Shown here: in pieces, positions 1-12,037 of the stretch
Layout of the letters: each line of letters opens with the position of its first letter
How positions within the stretch are numbered: the first letter of the stretch is position 1
Assembly (NCBI GenBank): GCA_019454045.1
Contig: SKCR01023813.1
Span: 124,001-188,000, forward strand
DNA length: 64,000 nt
Reading direction: 5' to 3'
Source of the DNA: Zanthoxylum bungeanum
Taxonomy: Eukaryota > Streptophyta > Magnoliopsida > Sapindales > Rutaceae
Notes under the pieces: model-generated
What the model was told of the DNA's origin: nothing
What the model saw: only the letters and a program-made list of their open reading frames with translations
Databases searched by the model: none
Program-made: the position numbers and the translations under genes

Positions 1-232
1 GATTTCCAAGTCTTTAAAAAGATTTCTTTATGTAGGTAGGGTTTACAAGTTTCTAAAAAACTTTTAAAACACATCCATTATAACTCAAGTCTTCAAGAGC
101 CATCACAACTTAATTGGATATATTTCGTTACGGGATTTGCCAACCAAAACTAGACCCAACATATCTATATGGCATATATAGCTAGAATTGTCCAATTTTT
201 TTATGAGAACATCAAATTTCTTGGATATATGG
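1..232. other. No feature recognised
   Basis: AT-rich DNA before the first recognisable LTR. I see no open frame, terminal repeat or RNA gene here. Confidence 0.4.
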
Positions 233-1442
233 TGTTGGAGTTGGTCACGTAGGTCAATCTATATCGTAATTATAATATGAATTATAATTACGAACATCGA
301 TATTTTTAGTTTTATTATTTCATATAAGGTAGCACTCATTCTCTTCTACGTACATGGATAATCTAATTTATTAGATTAATCTAAATATGTTTAGATTGAT
401 GTATGAAAGGATAAAAAGCCTAGAATATTATCGTAGTGACATAGTTACATTGACTTGTATTTGATATTGAGAAATATTACTATATGATATATTCTTAAAT
501 AAAATTTATAGTCGATAACTTATTGACACGAGTTGGTTGGTTATCAGGATATGATCTCGATGGTTTATCTCAATGAACCATAAGTTTGGAAAGCTTGTAT
601 AGACATTTAGATATTCATTTTGGATGAGTACTAAATGATTCACATAAGATTTTTAATAGATAAACTCACATAAACATCAATAGGAAGTCTTCATGAGTCG
701 AATAATATATGTGGTCCTTTGACTTGCGAAGTCAATATAATTTTATGTGTGATCCTCCACACTTTGATGTCATATATGTCATAAACCTTTTATAGTATAG
801 TATTTTGATGTTCTTTGGGTGTGGACCGATGTAAATGTTAAACTATGCATATCAAATAGGATATGTTATCCCTTCATGAGAGGGATGAATATATAGATTT
901 TTGAGATTGTGTTATCTAAATTTTTCGTCAGAATTAACTTGGTTATGATAATATTAGATAATGTGTTCTTTAATGATTATCTAGGAATATGTATCTATTG
1001 ATATAGATGAATTAGGCATACATTAGACTTGACAGTCTAATCTATATCCCCTCATACGACTTAGATATTTGATTATGAAAGGATTATATGGTATACCACG
1101 ACCTCAACTTGTATGGTTTGACGAAGGTCGTTTGTGGTCATCGCGTTTTAAATACGGACGATCTGTGAACATATATAATTATTCTATATTACAGATATAT
1201 TCGAACTTAAAGAGTCTTACAATATGAAGTTGACTCGTTGAATATTTGGGTAGCTGGTAATCAATGTGTTGACTACCTAAATGAATAATTAATCATTAAA
1301 TAAATACATCTTACACATGAGATAAAAATTAATTCCAACAAAGTGGCCTCATATTAGATGTTTTAGAATATGATTTAGCCATTTGTGTTGCTTTTTTATT
1401 AAGGCAATTTGTTGGCTCATTTTAATTGGTTCAAATGATCAA

Positions 1443-1477
<35 letters not shown>

Positions 1478-1704
1478 TTGCAAATTCAATTCTCTACACA
1501 ACAATCATCATAACAACAAAACATTAAGCTTCTTAACAAAGTTTAAAGCCATGGCATGAACAAAGAAAATAAGGAAAAATGTTTTATTGGTTTCCAAGCT
1601 TAATAGGTATGCTTTCTATCTTTCATTTGTAATTAGTTTCAATTAAAATAATAGGATTGATTGTTGAAGTTATTTCATGCATGTTTCATATGATGTTTGT
1701 TATA
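233..1704 (+). mobile_element. Degenerate copia LTR remnant
   Basis: The block starts TGTTGGAGTTGG. It carries, in order, diverged versions of modules seen in the copia B LTR at 40219-42558: the 'caatgaaccataag' stretch near 570, the 'gatcctccacactttgatg' stretch near 751, and the 'gggtgtggac' stretch near 817. It is therefore an old plus-oriented LTR of a B-related copia family. Its 3' edge is unclear: the sequence passes from LTR-like DNA straight into the end of a copia pol gene near 1705. The simplest reading is an internal deletion that removed the leader, gag and most of pol. Confidence 0.6.
1443..1478. repeat. (AT)n-(AC)n microsatellite
   Basis: Uninterrupted AT dinucleotides run directly into AC dinucleotides within the old copia LTR remnant. 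Confidence 0.9.
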
Positions 1705-1980
1705 GAGCTAGGTGTGGTTCCAACCATTGAAAGAGCGTTCTCTTTGAACTGCGATAATAATGGGGCTATAGCACAGGCCAAAGAACCAAGGTCGCACCAG
1801 AAATCCAAACACATTTGAAGAAAGTATCACATACTAATATAATATGTTGGAGATGGACAGATAGTCATTCAGAAAACACCTTCAGCTGACAATGTAGTTG
1901 ATCCACTCACAAAGCCAATGAACCAAGAACAAATAGAGGGTCATATTGAGAAGATAAGCATTGGGTATCATAACAACTGA
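1705..1980 (+). pseudogene. Copia pol remnant: C-terminal RNase H
   Basis: Ninety-two codons including a terminal TGA. They read as the last part of a Ty1/copia polyprotein: ELGVVPTIE, CDNNGAIAQAKEP, HQKSK and ADNVVDPLTKPM. This matches the same region of copia B (CDNTGAIAQAKEP, DNVADPLTKAI). In-frame stops follow the HQKSKHI motif and lie in the next segment, so it is dead. The protease, integrase, reverse transcriptase and most of RNase H are missing. A polypurine tract and LTR follow at the expected distance, so this is the authentic 3' end of a deleted element. Confidence 0.85.
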
Positions 1981-1987
1981 CTTTAGT

Positions 1988-2640
1988 ACAAGTGGGAGTT
2001 TGTTAGAGTGTATTCCTTAAAACCAGTTATGGATGTTATGGTTTAAGACATAATATTTGTAATACAGTTTATTATTTATTAATGAAAGACATTTGTTATC
2101 TACATATTGTTACATTTATATTTCATGTGTATGTCCCGAGATGTTATGTCAAATAAATATCGTTAATCCAAAAGAGTTTGTGATTATGAGAGTCAACGAT
2201 ATTTATACGAATCTCAAAGTAAGTTCCTGGTAAAATGTGATTATTATACAAGATAATAATGTATCACTCGACCAATATTATTGTGTGTAACCTATATTGA
2301 CATTTGATGTTAATATAATAGATGATGAGTCTCAAATCATAAGGATATAAATAGTAGATGTTTCATTAGTAGAATGAAATATTGAACTTGACCACAGAAG
2401 CATAAGATCACATGGTAATATTATCTAAGGTCATTGATCTTCCTAATAATACATTAGTGTCATCATATCATTTGACCTGAGATCATATGATGACTTGTGT
2501 GATAGTACTCTTGGTTCACTAGTATATAATCATTTGATTATCCACGTCCTTTGAATAAATGTTAGATGGTCTTGAGCTATTAATGTAAGAAGTCACGTGT
2601 GTTTCAAGATGAGATCTGATAGTTTTGATAATAAAAGTTC
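1988..2640 (+). mobile_element. Copia polypurine tract and 3' LTR
   Basis: The purine-rich stretch ACAAGTGGGAGTT (1988-2000) directly precedes TGTTAGAGTGTATTCC at 2001, the usual copia arrangement of polypurine tract then LTR. The LTR start differs from the LTR-like block at 233, so the two may come from different insertions. The right edge is approximate because no clean CA end or target-site duplication was found. Confidence 0.6.
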
Positions 2641-2667
2641 GGGAATATATAATTTTTTTAGTATTAA

Positions 2668-2827
2668 AAAACGAGGCTGGATAAAGCCCGGCTCGAGCCT
2701 GAGGCCCGGCCCAGTAACAGCCCGAGCCGGTGAGCCGGGCTTTTCTTGAGCCCGGGCTTAAAAAAATTATGGAGCTCGGGCCGGGTTTATCAAAGTCTGG
2801 ATCCGGTCCGACCCATTGCCACTCTTA
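2668..2827. mobile_element. Partial hAT-type non-autonomous element
   Basis: GC-rich block full of CCCGG/CCGGG motifs. Its right end, read on the minus strand, is TAAGAGTGGCAATGGG. That matches the terminal form of the complete element at 58128-58588, which begins TAGAGATGGCAA. No matching left terminus or 8-bp target duplication was found, so this looks like a truncated copy. Confidence 0.45.
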
Positions 2828-3271
2828 CTCAAAACAACGGTCTGTCTCTTGTGTGCTGTTCCAAATTTGTTAAGGAAATACTGTTTATTTTAATCTTTAA
2901 GACTTTAACATCCTAGAAAAGAAAATTATTTTCTTTGTTCTCAAAAGTGTGATCAATTTGTTCGTAGATGAGTACTAGTGTGCCCACTAAAAATGCAACG
3001 CTTGGTGCAAAGGAAAAATTAAGGAGGATATTCAAAAGACTCAAGAAAATTAATAAACACATCAAGATATGTTTTATTATTAGTAAATATTATTTATATT
3101 GATAAATAAATTTTATTGCGTGCATGTTAAAATTAATAGAGACTAATTTAATAGTATATTTGTTTACATCAACAACGGCATAATCACGATCATTAAAGTG
3201 ATTTTGGAAGAAAATTTTAAATTCCAGTCACATAAATACTTCCGCGCTAATCCTAAGATCAGTATGTAACA
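2828..3271. other. Unassigned intergenic DNA
   Basis: AT-rich sequence with no repeat structure or gene that I can support. It leads into the split reading frame beginning at 3272. Confidence 0.4.
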
Positions 3272-3415
3272 ATGGGAATGGTGAGGGAACTTCAAATTCG
3301 AGGCGAAAGATCAAAGATGATAGTAACAAGTACATATACACTGGACCAAGTGTATATACGCGCACTGTTGTTATCAATTTGGGGAAAGGCAGAGAAAGAT
3401 GCTAGGAATGATTTC
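3272..3415 (+). other. Unrecognised reading frame, part 1 (split by copia A)
   Basis: Forty-eight codons from ATG run open up to the copia A insertion point. The frame resumes exactly at 13402 on the far side, once the duplicated atttc target is counted once. I do not recognise the product. The short motif TATACGCGCACTG occurs here and again in part 2, so a small duplication preceded the insertion. It may be part of an exon or a chance frame. Confidence 0.3.
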
Positions 3416-4098
3416 TGTTGGAGAAATTAGTGTCATTAATCGAAATTAAAATGCATTAAATAATCAAAAAACCAGAACGCAAACTCAGATCTATACTAAC
3501 ATGCCAACTTAGACAAAAATCCTAAAACTTGGAACATGAAGAAAATCTGGTAAATGACGAAACTTGCAGTCCAAGTCGAGATATATCTCTGTCCTTAAGA
3601 ACTTATTAGCCCTGTCTCGGTGCTTTACGGGTTTTGTGGCTAACGTCCTCCCAGAATAACTTGGATTCCTTGTAGGACACAGAACTTGGGCGACGCATGT
3701 TCTAGGCTCGCGGCCTAGTTGGGAAATACTAAATAATATGGAGTCGCCACCCGGTGTGAACCGGGACAAAGATTTAAGGCCGCACTCACCCCTCGCAAGG
3801 GAAGACCTCAAACCGTTGGGTTCGGAATGGTCCCTTACTCATGTCACTTGTAATGAAAGGATTTATGTAATAATTAATCAAGCTTAAGTAACACTTATTT
3901 CCAAGAGTATCATGCTTCTAAATTCTCATATGCAAAATAAAACTTATGCACACATTTCACATATATCTCATATCTAAAATCGCATGCTTAACATATATCA
4001 AAATAGCAACGAACATACAACTTTATTTGCATATTACATTCAAGAAAACATAAGCACACATATTAACCATACAAACATACATATGGGCACTTTTCCAA

Positions 4099-4194
4099 GT
4101 GGTACGTGGAATTGTATCCCAAGTACAGACCGCACTACCGTCCATTCGGAATCGGCTACAGAATTTACGTCTGAGTTTCCATCCGTTATACCAC
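4099..4194 (-). repeat. 96-bp stem-closed module, copy 1 in solo LTR 1
   Basis: Bounded by GTGGTA and TACCAC, which pair as a six-base closing stem. The interior matches the copies at 5319, 24821, 31809, 61190 and 62352, all exactly 96 bp from stem to stem. Confidence 0.7.
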
Positions 4195-4327
4195 AAGAAA
4201 TAATACTCAAATGTTATCACGACACAAGCATATGAATTGTAATTCATTAACATAGTTGTATTCATACATGTGGGGATAGCTACTAGGAAAACTATGCATG
4301 AAATCTAATGAAGATGACTCGATTCAG

Positions 4328-4722
4328 TGGGTGCGCGTTCGTGTAGCGTTCGTAAACGCGTTCGAACGGTAAACAGAAGGTTCGCGTTCGTGTAGCGTCC
4401 GAGAACACGTTCGAACGGAACCAGACCTGATGCATTATGAAACTAAGAAAGTGTGTGGGCGTTCGTATAGCGTTCGTAAACGCGTTCGAACGGTAAACAG
4501 AAGGTTCTCGTTCGTATGGCGTTTGATAACGCGTTCGAACGGAAATGAAACAGAATGCTCACGTTCGTATAACGTTTGTTAACGCGTTCGAACGGAAATG
4601 AAACAGAATGTCCACGTTCGTATGGCGTTCGTGAACGCGTTCGAACATGAGGGAGACCTGATGCCTGACAAGGCAAAATACATGCGCGTTCGAGTTGCGT
4701 TCGTAAACGCGTTCGAACGGGA
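4328..4722 (-). repeat. Nested-hairpin tandem array in solo LTR 1
   Basis: About seven units with a spacing of roughly 55 bp. Each unit has an outer stem CGTTCG...CGAACG and an inner stem GCGTT...AACGC with a variable four-base loop (CGTA, TGAT and similar). The first unit can be placed base by base: outer arms 4336-4341 and 4363-4368, inner arms 4346-4350 and 4355-4359. The LTR sense strand has no stops across the array in several frames, which creates long spurious reading frames. Confidence 0.85.
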
Positions 4723-4773
4723 ACATACCTGATGCATGAAATGGGATGCAATACATAAACGACAAAATAAAGG

Positions 4774-5235
4774 GGGGGCGCGGCGAAGTACTGCCGTAAA
4801 GGTGGCCTTTTGGGGCTCTTGATCTCTCAAAGAGAGGACCTTTAGACCAACATACTAAGCCCATGCGCTCGACTGAATCACGCATACATAGAATGAAAAG
4901 CAATAATATTAAACATAGTGTGCCCGATTGAACGTATCTTGTATCCAACCGAACACACATCAACCGGCGCGGCAAAGCCTCGTGGTAACGGGCTTTAGCC
5001 CATCCCCATAGGGGATCTCACATCGCACTTACTAAGCCCATGCGCTAGGTTGAATCATGCATACGAAAATAAAGACAATCATATCAAACTAAGTATGTCC
5101 GATTGAACGTATTTCGCATTCAACCGAACACACATCAATCGGTGCGGCCAAGCATCGTGGTGAAGGATTTTAACCCTCCAATTAGGGAACCTTTCATCGC
5201 ACTTACTAAGCCCGTGCACTCGATCGTATCATGGG
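4774..5235 (-). repeat. 175-190 bp internal LTR repeat, three copies
   Basis: Three diverged copies begin near 4774, 4966 and 5141. Each has a GGYGCGGC start, a block like ATTTTAACC followed by a GGGG-rich stretch, then TTACTAAGCCCATGC. The same module occurs about twice in each F LTR and three times in solo LTR 2, so it belongs to the family. Confidence 0.75.
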
Positions 5236-5318
5236 ATTAAACAACATGCAGAATTTAAATGACAAGAATTAAATAAACCAAAGCAACTCAAAACAATAGG
5301 AGATGCCGTTTTACTCAA

Positions 5319-5414
5319 GTGGTACGTGGAGTTGTGTCCCAAGTACAGACCGCACTACCGTCCATTCGGATTCGGCTACGGAATTTACGTCTGGGTTTCC
5401 ATCCTATATACCAC
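5319..5414 (-). repeat. 96-bp stem-closed module, copy 2 in solo LTR 1
   Basis: Same length and closing stem (GTGGTA/TACCAC) as the copy at 4099. The two copies flank the hairpin array and the 175-190 bp repeats. Confidence 0.7.
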
Positions 5415-7145
5415 AAGAGACGACACTCTTCCATTCATCCAATACCCACAACACGCATCATACACACAACAAATGCCACAAATACAGAAAATATAATCAA
5501 AATAAATAACCAGAAATTAAATACGAGTAAGTGTGATAGATACCCTCAGGTCTAACCTTTTAAGCTGTCTCTCGGACTCGCGTTCCACGAAGATCGAAAG
5601 GGGGTAAAGCTCCGCAACTTTTCTGGTTCACTGGTTTGCCTCTTCCTTCGCTGTTCGGCCACTCGAGCTACTGTTCCGACTCGTTTTGCTGCTGTTTCCT
5701 TATGGTTTTGCTACCGTTCCCTCTGTATCCTCTGCTTACTGTTGGTGGGCTGTTTTGGTGTTCTTGGTGGACTGTTCTGTGTTTCTTTTTAGTGTGGGTT
5801 GGTGTGATTATTTCAAAGGTTATAAGTGCAGTTTATGTTACTGTTTAAAGGGATTTTAGGGACCGTTGAGAGTGATTTAGGTTGTTGTGTTTTGTGTAAT
5901 TTCGGTGATGTGTGAAGGTTTAAAAGGGGTGATTTTCGGTGGTGATTAGGGTTGTTTATGCTTGTAATTTCGGTGATATGAGGGTAAGGTTGAAAGGAAT
6001 GATTTTTGTGATGTCTAGTATTTCTTGCTATAATTCTTGTGGGAATTGTGTGTATGAGCTAGAGTGATTGGAGAGGAGGGATGGCTAGGTTAGGGGTTGT
6101 TTATATAGAGAAGGGCTAGGGTTTCACCTTGTCTCACAAGGAAGAGATTTGGTTTCCAAATAAGGAGAGATGGGAAAGGCATATACAAGATTGAGGGGGG
6201 ACAAAATATTTTAATTTAGGAAGTTGTAATATTTAATTTGTGTTGGTTTAGGAATGCAAATATTTTTAAATTGGTAGATGGCTTATTAGATTAGGAAGTC
6301 AAATATATGATTGGCTTTAATTGGTTAGGATTGATTTTAATTAGGTGTATCTTCTTTTTAGTTTTAGTATATAATATATTTGATTTATTTAAGTTAGGCA
6401 AGATTTTAGTTTATGTTTTATTTAATTGGTAAATGATTTAAATATTTTATTTAATGTTTAATATTTATTTATTTAATTTGGGATGTGTTTTATGGGCTTT
6501 GGGGGGCCAAATGGGCTGGGGTGTGAGGCTAGCAGCAAAACCAGAATTACCGGCTCCGTTCGAACGCCTCCTCGCACGCGGCACGAACGTCTGCAATCTG
6601 CACGAGGTTCGAACGGAGGAACGAACGCAGCACCAACGAAGACAGTGAACTTGTGGAATGAACTTGATGACATACTTATTCCGAATTTCCCCTCCCGACC
6701 TCCGTTTCCCGCAATATCCTTAGCTAAAAAGGTAGTGCCTCCAATTGAGACTCATCATCGGGTTTCACATGCGAAAATGCAATGCCTACATTCCTCTTCT
6801 TCAAGGGGCACTCCTTAAGAAGATCTTGAACTTGGATAATGAATGAACTCTCTCTGACTCAAAAATAATAATATGAGACTCACAAATTCGGATGGATTCA
6901 GATGTTTTAGAATGAACATGAAGGCTTCCTTATAAAGGCATGGAAAGTTGCCTTAAGGGCACCCTTTAATTTAGGGCGCAACCCTCCAAAGGGTTATACT
7001 CCTCCCATGCACCACTTGGAGCCTAGAAGTATGTTATTCTAAATTGGAGGACATGTCCCTACATGTGTGTATTTTTCCCATGGGATACCATCCAAGGGAT
7101 ATGTCCATCCTCCATCAACACTTAATATTTGAAGAATTTACAATA

Positions 7146-7156
7146 ATCCCCTACAA
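7146..7156 (-). promoter_or_regulatory. Copia A polypurine tract
   Basis: On the element's sense strand the sequence TTGTAGGGGAT directly abuts the 3' LTR. This is the position and composition expected of the primer for plus-strand DNA synthesis. Confidence 0.6.
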
Positions 7157-7719
7157 TTCTCCAAATATTCATGCAGACACTTGAGAGAGTTTCCGTGAAC
7201 TAAAGCTTCATCGAAATAAGTAGTTTTCGCCTTGAACCTTTCTTAGTGAATGACAATCGAATTTACTTTGCAAACCAGTGACTCATAGTCTTGAATTGTT
7301 CTGTTGTTGGTGTAAACCAAGACAATTGCCAATATACAACTTTACTTCGACCATTTCCCGTTCTATGATTGTGTTTATTTCGGCCATGAACAGCGGTCCT
7401 GGATTCATCAAGTACTTTAAGGAAACCAGCCTGTAAAATCCCATGGAAGCGACATAACTTCCTACTTGAAATAGGTGATCTACTATGAAGAGGTAATCTG
7501 TCTTTACCCATATTAGGACTCATCTCCTAATATAGTGATCATAAAAAGCCTTAGCTTATCCTAACCTTGACAGACAGTACTCTGCGTTATTATCGGAATA
7601 GGAAAGAGTACAAAACTCTACAGTGCTTGTTTTGAATTGCACAAATTTTTATTTGTCCCTTTTGAACCTAGATCTTGGGATCTCCAGTCAGCTAGGTTGG
7701 GTCTCCACAGTGACAATTC

Positions 7720-10700
7720 TTAATTTATAGGCTTCAAACCCATTCCCCTCGATGATTTCTCAACTTGCTCTCTAGGTAAACCTTTAGTAAGTGGATCCGC
7801 TAGGTTTCCTTCGACTTGACATAATAGATTGATATTATGCCACTTGAGAGCAGTTGACATATGGTATTATGTCTCTGACGTATGTGTCGAGACTTACCAT
7901 TATACATTGTATTTTGGGCTTTCCCAATAGCTGATTGACTATCACAATGTATGCTTATCGCTGGCACCAGTTTGGGCCAACTTGGAATATCCTCCAGGAA
8001 ATTTCGAAGCCATTCTGCTTCTTCCGCTGTTTTGTCGAATGCTATGAACTCTGATTCCATAGTGGACCGGACAATACATGTTTGCCTCAAGGATTTCCAT
8101 GACACGGCTGCACTACCAAGTGTGAAAACAAATCCACTCGTAGATTTGAAATCCACTGTATAAGATATCCAGTTAGCATTGTTGTATCCCTTTAGAACAT
8201 CATGATATCTCGCATAATGTAGCCCATATTTTGAAGTTTCTCTCAGATACCTCAAAACTCTTACTATGGCTTTCCAATGGTTATGTCATGGATTGCTCGT
8301 ATATCTGGTAAGCCAGTTCACAGCTTGAGCGATATCATGTCGTGTGTGATTCGTGAGATACATCAGACTTCTGATGATTCTCGAATACTCTAATTGCGAT
8401 ACGCTTGAGCTAGTATTCTTTGATAGATGAAGAGTTAGGTCTACAGGAGTTCTAGCCACATTTAGATCTCATTTATTATATTTCTCATGTATCTTCTCAA
8501 TATAATAACTCTGAGATAATATATATCCTTCTGATGTCCTAGAAATTTTAATTCCTATGATCACATCAGCTACTCTTAAATCTTTCATATCAAATCTGCT
8601 GGATAACACTCTCTTAGTAAACTGAATCATTTCATGATTACTATCAATTATCAGCATATCGTCTATGTAGAGACACATAATGATATCCTTTTTGAGTTGA
8701 TTTGGTGTACACACACGTATCACACTCATTGGTTTTGAACCCACTTGACAACATCTCTTTGTCAAATTTCTCATGCAATTGTTTAGGTGCTTGCTTTAAT
8801 CCGTACAATGATTTTACAAGTTTGCACACCTTCTGTTCTTGTCCAGGAATATTAAACCCTTCTGGTTGTTCTATGTAAATCTCTTCATCCAATTCACCAT
8901 TCAAGAATGTCATCTTTACATCCATTTGATGTATTTCAAGACCAAATATAGTTGTTATGGCTATGAACATTTTTATTGATATGATACGAGTCGCTGGTGA
9001 ATAGGTATCAAAGTAATCAATGCCTTCTTTTTGTCTATAACCTTTTATGACAAGTCTTGTCTTGTACTTATCTATTGATCCATCTGGTTTCATCTTCCAT
9101 TTAAATATCAATTTGTAGCTCAGTGGCTTACAATCTGGAGGAAGATCAACCAACTCCCAAGTATGGTTCTGTAGGATTGAATCAATCTCACTATTGATAG
9201 CTTTTTCCCACAAAGGTACCTATGTCGAAGACATTGCTTCCTTATAGCTTTGAGGCTCATTTTCTAACAAGTATGTCAGAAAATCGGGTTCAAATGACTT
9301 AGACGTTCTAACTCTTTTGCTACGTCTAGGTTCATTTGCCTTAACATTTCCATGTTGATCCGACTCTTGGTTAATATGATCGTTGTCCTTAACAGTATCA
9401 ATAGTTATTTTGAGAGACTCTCTTCTTTGTCTTTCCTTACAAGGAAATGTCTCTTCAAAAAATGTCGCATTCCTTGACTCAATTATTATATTCGCATTGA
9501 TGTCAGGAATCTCAGACTTGTGTACCAAGAATCGATACGCACTACTGTTGCGAGCATATCTGATGAATATACAATCAACAATTTTGGGTCATATTCTAAC
9601 CTTCTTAGGTTTAGGAACCATTACTTTGGCAAGACACCCTCATACTTTCAGATATTTATAGGAAGGTACATAACCTTTTCATAACTCATATGGTGTCTTG
9701 TCCAATCTTCTGCGAGGTAGCTTGTTCAGAACGTAGTTGGTGGAAAGTAAGGCTTCCCCCACAAGTTCTGGGCTAAACCAGAGCTTGTCAACATGGTGTT
9801 CATCATTTCCTTCAACGTTCATTTTTTGCGCTCAGCAATCCCGTTTTGGTGAGGCGAATAAGGTGCAGTAGTTTCGTGAATAATTCCATGATTGGAACAA
9901 TATTCACCAAATGGTGACACATATTCACCACCTCTATCACTCATGATTCTCTTGATTTTCTTGCCAAGTTGATTTTTAACTTCGTTCTTACAGTGTATAA
10001 AGCTCTCAATAGCTTCATCTTTGTTCCTCAGCAAATACACATAACAGAATCTCGTGCTATCATCGATAAAAGTGACAAAGTATTTTTTACCGCCTCTTGT
10101 TTGCACAATATTCATATCACACACATCAATGTGTACAAGTTCCAAAGGTTCAGAACTTCGTTCTTTGGAATGAAATGATGTTCTATGCATTTTTGCTTCA
10201 ACACATTCCTCGCATTTATATTGGTTATCAATTACAAATTTAGATATAAGGTCCATGTTAATTAATTTACGCATCGTATCATAATTAACATGTCTTAACC
10301 TCTCATGCCATACCTTTTTTGACTCAATAATATAAGTAGAAGATGTAGCTTTATTATTAGCACTGTGTCGATTGACAGTCATTACATTGAATTTGAAAAG
10401 GCCCTCAATGATGTATCATTTTCCTACATAAACATCATTCTTGGTCAATACAAATTTATCAGAAACAAATACAATCTTTAAACCATTCTTTCTAATGAGA
10501 GAGCCCGAGACCAAGTTCTTCCGAATATCAGGAACATGCAAAACATTCTTCAATGTAAGCTCATTTCCAGATGTCATCTTCAGAACCACTGTGTCATGTC
10601 CAACCACTCTAGAGGTAGAGGAGTTTCCCATTGTCAGATAATCGCCGCCATCGACCTTCTGATACGAGGAAAACATCTTGCTATCAGCACAGATATGACA

Positions 10701-10779
10701 AGTAGCCCCAGTGTCTACCCACCATTCTTTCGGATTCCCAACCAAGTTGGCTTCAGTTACCACTGCTGATAGGTTCATC
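7720..10779 (-). pseudogene. Copia A pol region (protease, integrase, RT, RNase H)
   Basis: Remnant of the enzymatic part of a copia polyprotein in the canonical copia order. Protease: [12 protein letters not shown], with the DTG catalytic triplet kept. Integrase: a zinc-binding segment ending CEECVEAKMHR, then the HIDVCD, FIDDSTRF and SDRGGEY motifs and the PHQNGIAERK end (9819-10382). Reverse transcriptase near 9213-8469: the fingers region is recognisable, but a frameshift falls at the YxDD box. RNase [12 protein letters not shown] and the [11 protein letters not shown] end (8255-7800). A one-base deletion near 7800 shifts the last codons relative to copia D. Multiple frameshifts and stops mean it cannot encode a working polyprotein. 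Confidence 0.9.
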
Positions 10780-11637
10780 TCTGAGATTTCATCAGTCAGC
10801 TGCTCATCTTCAGTGACATGGGCCTCATTTTTCTTTTTCTTGCCCTTATCCTGAGACTTCTTGTTTCTGCAGTCCTTTGCCATATGACCACTTTTTCACA
10901 GTTGTAGAACTTCCCCTTGAACTTCTTGTTAGCTTGGGAAGAATCATCTCTACTGTTCTTTCTCTTTTTGCTACACTTTACACCATCGACGATGTTGGCC
11001 TTAAACTTCATAGTCTTGTAGCTGGCCTTCTCAGACTTCATGTTGTCCTCTTCGATCCTCAATCGAACTCTAAGGTCTTCAAGGCTCATCTGCTTCTTTT
11101 TGTGTTTCAGATAGCTCCTGAAGTTCTTCCATGATGGAGGCAACTTTTCAATTTTGGTGGCAACTTGAAACGTCTCACAGAGTTTCATCCCTTCATCCAG
11201 TATTTCATGAATGATCAATTACAGTTCACCCAACTGAGAAATTACTGTTCTTGAATCTACTATTTTGTAGTCCAGAAACCTACCCAAGACAAATTTCTTT
11301 TGCCCGACATCCTCGATTTTGTATTTCTTCTCGAGAGATTCCCAGAGAATCTTCGCAGAAGTCATGCCTTGGTACACATTGTACAAGGTATTGTCAAGTC
11401 TACCTAAAAGGTAGTTATTGCACAAGAAGTCGCCAGACGACCATGCCTCTTCTCGCAGTTGCTTGGCTGTTTCTGTTTCACCTCCACATGACCCGGAGGA
11501 TCTTTGAGGTACTTAGCCAACTGGAGAGTTATCAGGTAGAACAACATTTTGCTCTGCCACTGTTTAAAGTTTGCCCCATCAAACTTTTCTGGTTTTTCTC
11601 CATGAGCGACCTGTACTGTGATGTTTCCGCTAGCCAT
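10780..11637 (-). pseudogene. Copia A gag region
   Basis: Begins MASGNITVQVAHGEKPEKFD at 11637, the same start as copia D. It continues through a capsid-like domain (FKQWQSKMLFYLITLQLAKYL; NNYLLGRLDNTLYNVYQGM; LPPSWKNFRSYLKHKKKQM) to a lysine-rich tail and nucleocapsid zinc knuckle. The knuckle is damaged: the read-through gives [13 protein letters not shown], where copia D has CYNCGKSGHMSKDC, so a frameshift lies inside it. At least two other frame breaks are visible. In intact relatives gag and pol form one polyprotein. Confidence 0.88.
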
Positions 11638-11978
11638 GTGTAACTGGAAAACCCAACAAAGGTCAATAAGTCTACAAAAGATAAATTGTACAACGATCAA
11701 CAAATGATCTTGTTCAAGTGATATACCAAGTATACACTCGTTGTTCTATTGGACAATAATACCAATAAACACAAGTACTTGAATTTTCGACTAAGGTTTC
11801 TTATGAAAAGTAAATAAAGGAATATTCCCAGAGGACGAGGGGGGTCCGGAGTGACCACTTAAATCCCTGACCACTTAGGCTTTTATCGTCTTTTTGATAA
11901 AATATCCTTTAAACATTTTCTCAATAGAATCTCTTAGCAATTCAAACTTAGTATTACATTTCCAATTTCACAATACAA

Positions 11979-11980
11979 TG

Positions 11981-12036
<56 letters not shown>
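11979..12036. repeat. (TG)n microsatellite
   Basis: Tandem TG dinucleotides with one TATG interruption, in the copia A leader. Copia D lacks an expanded TG tract at the matching place, so the expansion followed divergence of the two copies. Confidence 0.92.

Positions 12037-12037
<1 letters not shown>

Larger units (their letters stand above)
3671..6790 (-). mobile_element. Gypsy solo LTR 1 (3.1 kb)
   Basis: A single long LTR of the same family as the LTRs of element F. On the plus strand it runs from TGTAGGACACAG to ATGCCTACA, with perfect TGTAGG/CCTACA ends. It is flanked by the 5-bp target duplication ttcct (3666-3670 and 6791-6795). No internal domain is present, as expected after recombination between two LTRs. 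It carries a nested-hairpin array, two 96-bp stem-closed modules and a 175-190 bp internal repeat. It lies inside the left LTR of copia A, so it is younger than that insertion. Confidence 0.95.
3416..7145 (-). repeat. Copia A 3' LTR (left copy, interrupted)
   Basis: Left LTR made of 3416-3670 and 6796-7145 around the gypsy solo LTR. It begins TGTTGGAG on the plus strand and ends TTTACAATA, where the partner LTR keeps TTTACAACA. The segment CTTAAGAACTTATTA (3594-3608) is the LTR partner of the complementary primer-site sequence at 12775-12789. Confidence 0.93.

Noticed and set aside
4443..4975. Overlapping minus-strand reading frames of 83-138 codons rich in repeated FERVYERYTNA-like peptides (also at 24039-24562, 30836-31566 and 61647-62152)
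   Set aside because: They follow the hairpin array in several frames at once and vary with array copy number. The repeat simply lacks stops on the LTR sense strand. No start context or conserved single frame supports a protein.
5636..5848. 70-codon hydrophobic frame in solo LTR 1
   Set aside because: It falls inside an LTR, and the matching parts of the F LTRs do not preserve it.
3671..6790. Gypsy LTRs as Cassandra-type LTRs carrying a 5S rRNA
   Set aside because: The 96-bp module was considered, but its sequence does not resemble plant 5S rRNA or its internal control regions.
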